NCBI RefSeq assembly: GCF_039539445.1
Contig: NZ_BAABDD010000006.1
Span: 1 to 64,000 of the forward strand
Direction of reading: 5' to 3'
Length of the DNA stretch: 64,000 nt
Origin: Salinactinospora qingdaonensis
GTDB taxonomy: Bacteria > Actinomycetota > Actinomycetes > Streptosporangiales > Streptosporangiaceae
How positions within the stretch are numbered: position 1 is the first letter of the stretch; each line of letters starts with the position of its first letter. The notes beneath the pieces are model-generated. The model worked only from the letters and a program-made list of their open reading frames with translations. It searched no databases and was not told the DNA's origin. This document shows positions 36,297 through 46,000 of the stretch, in pieces. The translations under genes and the position numbers were made by a program.

Positions 36297-39200
36297 TTAA
36301 AGTCTCGAATTTTCAGGCCACGTCAAGGGAATCGGCTCCAGATTTTTAAGCTCAAGCTGAAGTACAGTAATATTCCCACCAACTTGAAACCCTGCACCAT
36401 AAGCATATTGGACCCCAAAACCTTCTTCACTTTGATCGGGAGTCGCATTATGGTTCACGCATGCCCCGCCATAAACAGGAGCAACGGCACACACCGTCGG
36501 GCTCACCATATGAGCTTTTCGTGGGTCCATATGATTGTAACCTGTAGCGACCCCCCAGCCACCCAATCCACCGCTACCGACAGTAAATGCGAGAGTTCCA
36601 TTTTGATAGGTAAACCCACCACAAGCAGCGACACAGCCTCCCCCTGAAATAACCCCATGGCGATGCCAGAATTGCATCCCCTGTCGGATTCTATCCTGTG
36701 CTTCATTGACAGCTTGATCGAGCTGTACGAGAGTCGGCTGCATATAGCATTGGATGATGTTAGCTAGTGTGCATCCCGGCGGAACCCCGGGAGCATACAT
36801 GCCATTTCCGCCGATACGTGCTGGATTGTAGGCATTGCTTCTCGCGGCGTCGATTGATTCGGCCAGGGGGTCTGTCGTTGGACCGGTGTAGGGGTCGTGG
36901 TTGACTGCCTGTCCCACGCTTCCGCTGGAACCTCCGGAACCAGAGGAACCGCTGGAACTACCACCGTACCCCCAGTCATACCCACCGGCACCGCTTCCGC
37001 TACTACCGCTTCCAGCGGTGCCGGAACCGCCATGACCATCGCCACTGCCGTTTCCGCCGTCACTGTCCACAGGGCTGCATCCACAAGGGCCACTGCTGTT
37101 ATCTTCGTCGGGAACGACCGTTGTGGTTCCACCAGGAAAAAGATTCCGGAACCAGTTGACCGTACTGTCAACAACGGAGCTGGCTGTGTCGACGGCGGAG
37201 TCAACGAAACCGGTGACCGCCTCCACTACGCTGTCGAACCACAGACCGTTGGGGTCGGTAAAGCTGATCGGGTTGTTGTTGGCGTAGGCATAGCCGTGCA
37301 TCTGCTGTGGATCTGACAGATCCATCACCGGGTCGACCGAGATGAACCGACCGATGTCGGCGTCATAAGCCCGAGCCCCCAATTGGGTCAACCCGGTAGA
37401 GGCATCGACCGTACCGCCCACGAACCCGCGTTCGCTGGGCCAACTTCCTGTGGAACTGCGCTGCTGCCCGAAGGGGGTGAAACGGCGTCGGACCGTGTCA
37501 CCCGAAGCTGCGTTCATGACCAACTGGCCGCTCTGGTGATGGTCGGAGAAGACCCAATGGAGTGTGCCGTCGTTCTGGCGCACCGCCACCGTCTCGCCGT
37601 CTTGGCTGTAGAACCGGGTCGCCTCTGCGTTGCTGTCACCCGTGGTCCAGGTCAACTCCATGCCTGGCAGGTACAGCGTCGCCTCCGAGTCCGCATAGCG
37701 CATCAGGCGCTCGCCCTCGGCGTCGTAGAGGTACGAGGTGTCACCGCCGGATGCCTCGGAGACGTTGACGAGGTTGCCTTCGGCATCCCACGTGAGGGCC
37801 TGATCCCGGGTGTCGGTGGTGCGCTGCACCATGTTGCCGGCCGCGTCGTAATCGTAGGACTCGGTCACATTCCCGGCGGCCCCGGTCTGGTCGACCTGAG
37901 TGACGGTGTGGGGCTGCGACTGGCCCGCTCCCGGAGTGGTGTAGTCGCGGACGGTGTCACCGCTGGCGCTGTGATGCACCTCCTGGGTGCGGTTGCCGAT
38001 GGCGTCGTAGCTGTAGGAGTGCCAGTACGGCGCCGCCCCGCCGAGATTCTGCGCTTCAGGGTCCGCGTCGCAGGCGTTCTCACCGGTGGCATCGGGTGTC
38101 CACGCCTCGGTCAGCCGACGCTGGTGATCGTATTCGAAGCACTGCACGTCGGAGGCGATCCCGTTCCCGCTAGGTTCGTCACCGATGCGCAGGATATTGC
38201 CGGCGTCGTCGTAGTTGTAGGTGCGATCCACCAGCGAACCGGTGCCGACCTCGGGCACGATGCTGTTCATCGACAGCCGGTTGGTGGCCTCCTCGTAAGC
38301 CCGAGTGTCCCAGGCGGCGTCGTTGCCGCTGTCGAAGGTGCGTTGCAGCAGCTTGCCGTCGGGGGTGTAGGTGGTGTCGGTGATGATGTCGTCGTCGCCG
38401 GTCAGGGTGGTGGGCATGCCGAGATCGTTGTAGTCGTAGGCCAAGACCTCCAGTCCCAGGCCGCCGGCCGCCGGCATCCGCCTGCCCTGCACGCTTCCGT
38501 CGGGGTTGTAGAGGGTGAGGAACATGTAGTCGCCGGCGAGCTCTCCCTCGGAGGAGGGGATGCTGATCTCGGTGGCTCGCGGCTGGTTGCGTTCGTTGTA
38601 ACCCAGGATCGAGGTGGTGTAGGCATCGCCGTCGGCATAGCGGGTGGCGGAGCTGAGTTGGCCTGTGGCGACGGTGTCGTAGACCCATTCGGCGCGCAGC
38701 GCCCCCGTCTGTGAGTCGTCACGCATCTCGACCTTGCGGCCCAGCGCGTCGTAGACGTAGGCGATAGTCTCGCCGCGGGCGTCGGTCGTGGTGACCTTGC
38801 GGTCGAGCGCGTCGTAGGTCGTGGTGGTGGTACCGGCGTCAGGGTCGGTGGTCTCGACCTTGCGACCACGTAGATCGTAGCTGTAGGACCAGGTGTTGCC
38901 TTCGGGGTCGGTGACCGTAGCGCGTTGGCCGTTCTTGGCGTAGGTATAGGTGGTGGCGTTGTAACTGCCGTCGGGCGTACGGCCGTGGTGCTTGCGCAGC
39001 TCCACGGTACGGCCCCGAGCATCGTTGATGGTAGTGGTGCCAGTTCCGCCTTCGGGGGCGGTGACCTTGGTGCGGTCGCCCAGGTGTTCGGTGGTGGTGC
39101 GCCACTGCTCCTCACCACGCGAAACCTGGATCACGTCGGTAGCACGGCCCGCCCCGTCGTAGACGGTCTCGGTCTGGCGGGGAATGTCGTCGTCGTTGTT

Positions 39201-42200
39201 GACGATGAACAGGTCTTCGGAGGGGGCACTGGAGTTGTAGTAGGCGTCGCGCTGCTTGACCTTGAGCCCGCGTGAGTTATGGAAGACATCGGTGATGACG
39301 CGCCCGCCCCCAACGGCCGGACTTTGGGTCTGGCGTTTACGTAGCAGCCCGTCGTATATCTCGTAGCTGGTTACGTAGTCGGCGTCACTGTTGAGCTTGT
39401 GGGTGACGACACTAGTCGGCGTGTCCTTGCGCAGGTTGTACTCGAACTTCATATTCGGGCTGGCGCCGGTGTCCGGGTCACGGTCAGCCCGCCACACCTT
39501 GGTGAGGCGCCCGAAGGGGTCGTAGGCGAGTTCGGTTCGGTTGCCCGCCGCGTCCACCTTGGCGGTGGTCATGGAGCGGGCCGGGTCGCGTTCCTCGACG
39601 GTGGTGTGGTTGAGCGGGTTGGTGGTGGTGATGGTTGTGGCCGGGCCACCGGGAACGTCGGCCTGGTAGTCGGTGGTGGTGGTGTTATTCAGGGCGTCGG
39701 TGGCGGTGAGCACACGTCCGTACTCGTCGTGGGTCTTCTCAGTGACCTGTTGGTAGACGGGGGAACCGCTGTCGTATTCAGCGATACGTTCCTTGGTGGT
39801 GACCAGACCACGTGTGGGTGCGTCACCGAACGTGCCCCCGTCGTATGACCTGCGGACGTCGCTGATGAGGTCCTGGGGGCGGGATGCGGTGGTGTCACAG
39901 CCCACGTCGACGGTTTCAGTGCGTGAGACCGTGTTGAGGATCCATGCGCTGGTGTTACGCGCGTAGGTAACGCGGATGCACCGATCGTCGTCGGGGTCGG
40001 AGACGTCGCCCCGATCGTGCTCCTCGGTGACGAAACCTCGATCGTCGAAGGTACTGACGGTCTCAGTGACTCGTTGTCCCGACTCCAGCGCCGTGTAGTT
40101 GGTGGTTTTTTTGGTTCCGGTGAGGTGAGAGTGCAGAGTGCCCCAGGTGTACTGGCGCTGGCCTGTCTGCTTCTTCCACGGGGTGGTGATGGTCTTGTTG
40201 ACGACCTCACCGCCGACGCCGTTTCGTTTGATGACCTCGCGGGTCATGCCCCTGAAGGCATCATGGTCGGTCTGCTGGCCTCCCTCGGAGTCGGTGATGG
40301 TAACCGAACGGGTTCCCGTCCCTTCCTGCTTGTCGCCGTCCATGCCGCGGAAGAACAGGTACTCGGTCTCTGAACGGGTGCCGTTCGGGTTCCCCTTGTG
40401 GACCTTGACTTTCTCGTAGCCGCGGAACTGCGACCAGGTCTTGCGGTCCTCGGGGACAATGCCGTCGGGGTCGTCGAAGTGCCAGGCGGTCCCGCCCTGG
40501 TAGTCGTAGGAGGTGACGACGTCGGGCTGCTGGGCGACCAGGTCAATTTCGGTGACCTGGGTGACCACGTACTTGTGGAACCAGTCGGTTATCTGCTGCT
40601 CACCCGGCGGCGTCCAGATGACCGGGTAACAGCGCTGGGTGTTGGCGTCGGGCTCGGGTGTGTCGTCGTGGGCGCACTGCTGGCTGGAGTAGGAGATGTC
40701 GACCTGGGCACCGGCCTCGGTGTAGATCGCGGTGATGCGCCATTTCCTCATGGGCGCCAGTCCATCGGAGGGATCGTCGACCCGGTTGTCCATTGGAGTA
40801 CCGCCGAAGGTCACGGCGGGAGTGGTGACAGTTCCTCCGACGTGGCCGGTGTGGGCGATCGACTCCAGCCACAGCGCGGGATCGGTGCCGTCTCCCGGCT
40901 CGGGGTAGCTGTGTTCCAGTTTCCAGGAGTCAACGTCGGTGTACTGCGAGCCGTCGTAGATCTGGGTGGTGACCTCGTTGAGCTTTTTGGTGGAGAAGAA
41001 CGTAGGTGAGTGCTTGCCGGTGCAATCCTCACCGGCCTCACAGACCTGGTCCAAAGGAACGTCGGGCCAGTGCTCGGCGTTGGCTTCGGTGCGGTTGGAG
41101 GGTGCGCAGTCGAAGTCCTCAGTGGGGATGCAGCGCTCACCGAGGGTGAAGTCGACGCGCGCCGGCGCGGTGGCGAACAGGTCGTCACTGCGCAGCCCGT
41201 AGTCGATATGGGTCAGATAGCCACCCCGATCGTAGGGTGTGGCCTGGCCGGTGAAGTTACGGCCGTAGTGGTTGGTCTCCTGCTCGTAGTAGAAGGCCAT
41301 GGCGTTGCCATGGGTGTCGACCACGTAGTCGAGGTTCCACTTGTAGCTCTGCTGACACCAGGCGTCGGCGAAGGTGGAGTCGTAGCAGGGCTCGCCGGAA
41401 TCGTCGCCGTAGACGGGGACGGTCCACGCCGAGTTGGTCTCGGGGTCGCCTGAGGACCAGCCGGGTAGCCGGTTACGGCCGAAGTAGTACTGGGTGCCGT
41501 CGTCAGTGGTCACCTTCCAGTACTCGCCGTTGTTGTCGCCGTTGGTCGCGCCGGTGAGCTTCTCGATGCGGGCACCGTCGTCGTTGGTCAGGTGCCATTC
41601 GCCGTTGTCGTCGATGATCAGCTCGCCGGACATGCCGTTGAGCGAGAGCATGGCGTTCTCGCGCGCCCAGCACTGGTCGGCGGCCTGGTGGTCGTCGTCC
41701 TGGCAGAGCTTGTAGCGGCGTTCGATGTAGCCGGGCTGGTAGGTGAAGCCCTCGCCGATCCAGGAGGTCTGGTTGTTGGAGGTGGCGGTGCGCCCGTCGA
41801 TGCTCTGGGAGGAGTAGTTCAGCGCGATGTCCGGGGCGAGGCCGCCCGCCACGTTGGGGGGATCCATGGGGTAGGACCAGTTGAAGTCGCCGGTCTGGAC
41901 CCCCACATTCCAGTCTGAGGCACCAGACAGCGGAGTCGCCGAGTAGTCGCCAGTACCGCTCTGGGCGGTCGACGTGGCCGCGACGAGGGTTCCCGTTCCC
42001 GAACTCGCGGGGGCGACGGTGGTCAGGGTCTGGGCCTCGGTGTCGTTCTGGGTGTCGAGTTCGGCTCCGCCGCAGTCGCTGTCGGCGGCTTCGAGGACGC
42101 AGTCGTCGAGGGCGCGCAGGGTGAGCCGCTTGCCGTAGTCGCCGCCGAAGGCGGGGGCGAAGTCGGTGTAGTCGACCGACAGTTCCACCGGCCCGGGGAC

Positions 42201-42971
42201 GGTGCCGCCGTCGGTGCGGGTGACCCGCAGCAGCAGCCCGTCGACGCCGGCCTTGGCCGCGGCCTCGCGGTCGAGGACCTCGACGCTGGCGGTGCGCACG
42301 GCCCGCTGGTCGGCGGACACTTCCGGCGCGGCAGGTGAGGTGGATACCTGCGGTTCCCGCGGCGATGCGGCGGTGTCGGAGGGGTCGGGGCTTGGACGCT
42401 CGGAAGCGGCAGGCTCCGGAGACGGACTTGTCACCGATGGAGACGGGGACGCGGAGGCCGAGGCCGAGGGGGAGGCGGCGCTCGTCGGTGTTCGGGAGGC
42501 GCCTGCGGAGGCGCTGGGAGCGTTCTGCTCGTCAGCGGTGGCCTGTCCTCCCGCGTTTTCCTCGGCCAGGGCCAGCCCTTCGGGGAGCTGCCAGTCGCGC
42601 GCGGCCTCCTGCGAGACGGCACCGAGGGTGACTGCGGCGTCCGGCTCTGCTGCCTTTGACTCGGCCAGCGTGCGGGCCTGCTGCTGGCCGGTGCGTAGGT
42701 CCACCTCCTGGGTTTGGGGGGCGGGCCACTTCGGTTCTGTCGGATCGGTGCGGGCCGCCTGGGTGGCGGCGTCGTCGCGAGCGGCGGCGGCCGAGGCCGC
42801 CTCGCTTCCCGCTACCGACGGGGTTTCTTGGGTCTCGGGGCGATCGTTGTAGGGGACGGCCGATGCCGGTGTGGTGACGAGCAGGCTAAGGGCAAGTAGC
42901 AGCGACGTCGCGATCGAGAGGGCATTGCGGATGCGGGCACGGCGCCGCGCGGGGGCCAGGGGATGGGACAC
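36297..42971 (-). CDS. Secreted Rhs/YD-repeat polymorphic toxin (full length)
   Basis: A 2,224-residue WapA-like protein. GTG 42971 was chosen (GGAGG 6 nt upstream); ATG 43004 is in frame upstream. A signal peptide ends TTPASA|VPYN at residue 38. A Pro/Ser/Ala-rich disordered stretch (~120-215) follows, then an N-terminal encapsulation-like region (ALNYSSQSIDGRT, ~380-760). YD/Rhs repeats span ~1000-1900 (YDPFGRLTKVWRADRD, YDALGRKVEMRDDSQTG). The core closes with RFISVDPVMDLSDPQQMHGY and FTDPNG at ~1907. The tip has a Gly/Ser linker, NHDPYTGPTTDPLAES, then an unrecognised ~150-residue domain (WHRHGVISGGGCVAACGG, GYNHMDPRKAHMVSPTVC, QYAYGAGFQVGGNITVLQL). Last ~700 bp AT-richer. A LamG gene lies upstream, an immunity candidate downstream. 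Confidence 0.9.
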   Translation of the reverse strand: MSHPLAPARRRARIRNALSIATSLLLALSLLVTTPASAVPYNDRPETQETPSVAGSEAASAAAARDDAATQAARTDPTEPKWPAPQTQEVDLRTGQQQARTLAESKAAEPDAAVTLGAVSQEAARDWQLPEGLALAEENAGGQATADEQNAPSASAGASRTPTSAASPSASASASPSPSVTSPSPEPAASERPSPDPSDTAASPREPQVSTSPAAPEVSADQRAVRTASVEVLDREAAAKAGVDGLLLRVTRTDGGTVPGPVELSVDYTDFAPAFGGDYGKRLTLRALDDCVLEAADSDCGGAELDTQNDTEAQTLTTVAPASSGTGTLVAATSTAQSGTGDYSATPLSGASDWNVGVQTGDFNWSYPMDPPNVAGGLAPDIALNYSSQSIDGRTATSNNQTSWIGEGFTYQPGYIERRYKLCQDDDHQAADQCWARENAMLSLNGMSGELIIDDNGEWHLTNDDGARIEKLTGATNGDNNGEYWKVTTDDGTQYYFGRNRLPGWSSGDPETNSAWTVPVYGDDSGEPCYDSTFADAWCQQSYKWNLDYVVDTHGNAMAFYYEQETNHYGRNFTGQATPYDRGGYLTHIDYGLRSDDLFATAPARVDFTLGERCIPTEDFDCAPSNRTEANAEHWPDVPLDQVCEAGEDCTGKHSPTFFSTKKLNEVTTQIYDGSQYTDVDSWKLEHSYPEPGDGTDPALWLESIAHTGHVGGTVTTPAVTFGGTPMDNRVDDPSDGLAPMRKWRITAIYTEAGAQVDISYSSQQCAHDDTPEPDANTQRCYPVIWTPPGEQQITDWFHKYVVTQVTEIDLVAQQPDVVTSYDYQGGTAWHFDDPDGIVPEDRKTWSQFRGYEKVKVHKGNPNGTRSETEYLFFRGMDGDKQEGTGTRSVTITDSEGGQQTDHDAFRGMTREVIKRNGVGGEVVNKTITTPWKKQTGQRQYTWGTLHSHLTGTKKTTNYTALESGQRVTETVSTFDDRGFVTEEHDRGDVSDPDDDRCIRVTYARNTSAWILNTVSRTETVDVGCDTTASRPQDLISDVRRSYDGGTFGDAPTRGLVTTKERIAEYDSGSPVYQQVTEKTHDEYGRVLTATDALNNTTTTDYQADVPGGPATTITTTNPLNHTTVEERDPARSMTTAKVDAAGNRTELAYDPFGRLTKVWRADRDPDTGASPNMKFEYNLRKDTPTSVVTHKLNSDADYVTSYEIYDGLLRKRQTQSPAVGGGRVITDVFHNSRGLKVKQRDAYYNSSAPSEDLFIVNNDDDIPRQTETVYDGAGRATDVIQVSRGEEQWRTTTEHLGDRTKVTAPEGGTGTTTINDARGRTVELRKHHGRTPDGSYNATTYTYAKNGQRATVTDPEGNTWSYSYDLRGRKVETTDPDAGTTTTTYDALDRKVTTTDARGETIAYVYDALGRKVEMRDDSQTGALRAEWVYDTVATGQLSSATRYADGDAYTTSILGYNERNQPRATEISIPSSEGELAGDYMFLTLYNPDGSVQGRRMPAAGGLGLEVLAYDYNDLGMPTTLTGDDDIITDTTYTPDGKLLQRTFDSGNDAAWDTRAYEEATNRLSMNSIVPEVGTGSLVDRTYNYDDAGNILRIGDEPSGNGIASDVQCFEYDHQRRLTEAWTPDATGENACDADPEAQNLGGAAPYWHSYSYDAIGNRTQEVHHSASGDTVRDYTTPGAGQSQPHTVTQVDQTGAAGNVTESYDYDAAGNMVQRTTDTRDQALTWDAEGNLVNVSEASGGDTSYLYDAEGERLMRYADSEATLYLPGMELTWTTGDSNAEATRFYSQDGETVAVRQNDGTLHWVFSDHHQSGQLVMNAASGDTVRRRFTPFGQQRSSTGSWPSERGFVGGTVDASTGLTQLGARAYDADIGRFISVDPVMDLSDPQQMHGYAYANNNPISFTDPNGLWFDSVVEAVTGFVDSAVDTASSVVDSTVNWFRNLFPGGTTTVVPDEDNSSGPCGCSPVDSDGGNGSGDGHGGSGTAGSGSSGSGAGGYDWGYGGSSSGSSGSGGSSGSVGQAVNHDPYTGPTTDPLAESIDAARSNAYNPARIGGNGMYAPGVPPGCTLANIIQCYMQPTLVQLDQAVNEAQDRIRQGMQFWHRHGVISGGGCVAACGGFTYQNGTLAFTVGSGGLGGWGVATGYNHMDPRKAHMVSPTVCAVAPVYGGACVNHNATPDQSEEGFGVQYAYGAGFQVGGNITVLQLELKNLEPIPLTWPENSRL

Positions 42972-42982
42972 AGAAGACCTCC

Positions 42983-43010
42983 AGTCCGGTGGCCCGAAGG
43001 CCACCGGACT
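42983..43010 (-). promoter_or_regulatory. UUCG-tetraloop hairpin directly before the Rhs SD
   Basis: On the minus strand a perfect 12-bp stem (43010-42999 with 42994-42983) closes a C(TTCG)G tetraloop, lying in the 79-nt LamG-Rhs gap and abutting the Rhs ribosome-binding site. It may set the LamG:Rhs expression ratio, attenuate transcription or protect the message. Confidence 0.65.
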
Positions 43011-43050
43011 CGTGCGCTGAGATGTGCGGGGGTGAGGGAGTTGATGCGGC

Positions 43051-46000
43051 CTATGGCATGACCACCTGCCCTCCGCGGATATCTGTCACCTCGTCCTCGC
43101 TGAGTACGCCCTGGTAGACGTGGACGTCGTCGATGTCGCCGTTCCAGGGGTCGGAGAAGGCTTCCTCGAACTGGGCGCCGCCGATGAGGAGGGGGCCGCC
43201 GGCGTGCCAGGGGGTGTCCTGGGTGGCGGTGCCTTGCTTCACGCCGTCGACGTAGAGGGTGATCTCGCCGGCGGTGTGGTCATAGCTGGCGGCGAGGTGG
43301 GTCCAGACGCCGAACGTGGGCGCCTGGTCGGAGAGGGCGCGGTGCCAGCCCGAAGCGCCCATGGTGTCGGAGGGCGGCAGCTTCATGACCCAGTTGTCGT
43401 AGTCGTAGGTGTGCTGGTAGCTGAGGTAGAAGGCGCTGTGGACGTCGCCGTCCTGGCTGACGGCGGTGGAGTTGGCCCCGATCTCGCTGAGGCGCACCCA
43501 GGCGGCCACACTGAAGCTGCGGTCGGTGCGCAGCACCGGGCCGGCGGTGGCGAGGTGCTCGTCGACGCCGTCGAGGGTGACGCCGGGCGAGAAGGTGACG
43601 TCGTTGAGGGCTTGGCCCCAGGCGGTGGCCGGGTCGCCGTCGAGGGTGGCGTCGCGGCCGTAGTCGCTGTCGTCGGCGGCGGTGGTGCCGCTGGTCTCGT
43701 CGAGCTGCCAGCGCCCGGTCAGGGAGACGGGCTCGTTGGCCAGGTGCCAGGTTTGCGGCCGGGCCTCGGGTTCGGGGGGTTGTTCGCCGACGACGACGCG
43801 GTCCCAGACCTTGACGTCGTCGACGTCGCCGGGCCAGTAGTAGTTGGCGTCGCCCTGGAACGTGCCGCGGCCCATGGTGAGGGGGCCGGTGGCGTTCCAC
43901 TCGGCTTGGGGTCGGGTGCTGGTTTCCTGTTTCACGCCGTCGACGTAGAGGGTGGCCTCGTTGGTGGTGGCGTTGTAGGTGCCCAGCAGGTGGGTCCACA
44001 CGCCCGTCTCGGGCGGGTTGTCGGAGCGGGCGTAGGTCCACGGCTCGGAGTCCCAGTGCTCGTCGGCGGGCGCGAGCTTGAACACCCAAGCGTCGTCGTT
44101 GTTCTGGTAGCCGAGGTGGAACGCGCTCTGTTCGGTGCCGTTCTGGGCGACGGCGGTGTGGTGGGCGCTCTTCCCGTCGAGGCGCACCCAGGCGGCCACG
44201 GAGAAGGACTCGGTGGTGTCGACGACGGGGCCGCTGGTGGCGGCGTGGTCCCACGGGGAGGGGTCGGCGGCCACGTAGCCGTCGGTGTGCAGCGCGGTGC
44301 CCACCGTGCGGTAGGCGCCGCTGTCCTCGGTGCCGACGCGCCCGCGCCCCCAGGTGGCGTCCTGGGAGAGTTGGGCGGTGCGCGAGCCGTCCTGGGTGTC
44401 GGCGGCGGTGGTGCCGGTGCCCTCGTCGAAGGGGAAGTGGGCGACGGGGTCGCTGGGTTGGGCGACGGTGAAGGTGTGCACCAGGACGCAGGCCGAGGAG
44501 TTGCCGGAGGCGTCGGTGGTGCGGGCGTGGATCAGGTTGGGGCCGTCGTGGGTGGGGGTGATCGAGGTGGTTACCGCCCCGCCGGGCTGGTCGGGGGTGA
44601 GTTCGGTGGAGCAGGTGGCGTCGTTGACGCTGTAGTGGTAGGCGGCGGCGTCGCTGACCCCGTTGGCGGTGAAGGTGAACTCGCCGGGTTTGCCGACGCT
44701 GCCGGTGGGGGTGTCGCCCTCGGGGTAGTCGCTGGAGGAGACGGCGGGCCCGGTCTCGGGGTTGGTGGTGTCGACCTTGAGGTAGCACCAGTCCGACCAG
44801 GGACCCCACGTGTCCTGGTCGTCGACGATGGCGCGGTAGCCGATCAGTTCGTTCTCGGGCAGCCCGGTGACGGTGGCGCTGTGGTAGCTGCCGTCGGGCC
44901 AGGTGGCGACATCCTGGTAGGTGGAGTCGGCTTGGCCGTCGCGCTCGCCCTGGGCGTCGATCCACCACACGAAGCGGGCCTTGAGCTTCTGCGAGGTGTA
45001 CTGGGAGTCCTCGTCGCGGACGAAGGCGCGCAGCGTGGGGTCGGTGACGTTGATCAGCCGCGGGTTGGCGGGGTCGGTGGAGCACACGCCGCCGTGGGAG
45101 TCCGAGATCTTAGCGGTGTCGGGTTTGGCGGGGTCGTTGTTGTAGACGACCTGCAACGTGGGGTTCTTGTCGATGCGGCGCCAGTCGTAGTTGGAGCCCG
45201 ACACGGTCTCGTTGCCGTAGAGGCCGAGCGTGATCGAGGATTTGCCGTTGGTGCGGCCCCACTCGTAGGCGTCGGTGGCGTCGAACTCCACTCCGGAGCC
45301 CACGCAACCGGGGCGACCGTAGTCGACGGTGACGGTGTCGAGGTGGTCCTGCTGGCTGGGCTGGTTGTTCCAGGTGGTGCCCGAACTGATCCCGGTGGTG
45401 CGGTACAGGTCGAGGTCGGCGTCGGTGCAGCCGAAGGCGTGGGTGATCTCGCCGCGGAAGGTGGCGCTGTGGATCTCGGCGTCGCGGGTGCGTTCGTAGA
45501 CGCTGAAGCGCCAGAAGCCGCGTTTGGTGTGGCCATACTGCGGCTCGTAGCCGATGCCGGTGTCGTCGTCGGAGGAGTTGTAGTAGGAGGTGCTCGGGTA
45601 GCTCTTGTCGACGTAGGCCCAGGCGGGGCGGGACACGGCCACCGAGGGGTCGATGTAGACGGGGAACCGGGTGGTCTCGTCGGTGAGCATCGCCGGGTCG
45701 GGGACGAGGCGCAGCGTGTCGCCGTCGAGGTGGGTGTCGAGCTGGGCCGTGCGCGCGCCGGCGGCCGGCCGTTGGGCCTTGGCGGTGGCGGTGAGGCCGT
45801 CGCCACCGGAGTCCCACATCGAGGGGGCGGGGGCGACGAACACGGGCTCGCCGCCTTCGGTGCCGGTGGCGGTGAGGTTACCGCCGGAGTCCTGGCTCAT
45901 CTCCACGCCCTGGGTGTCGAGGGCGAGTTGGAGTTCGGCGAGGTCGGGGTGGGTGGCGGCCTCGCGGGTGTGGACCACGAGGACCTGGGTGAAGCCGTCG

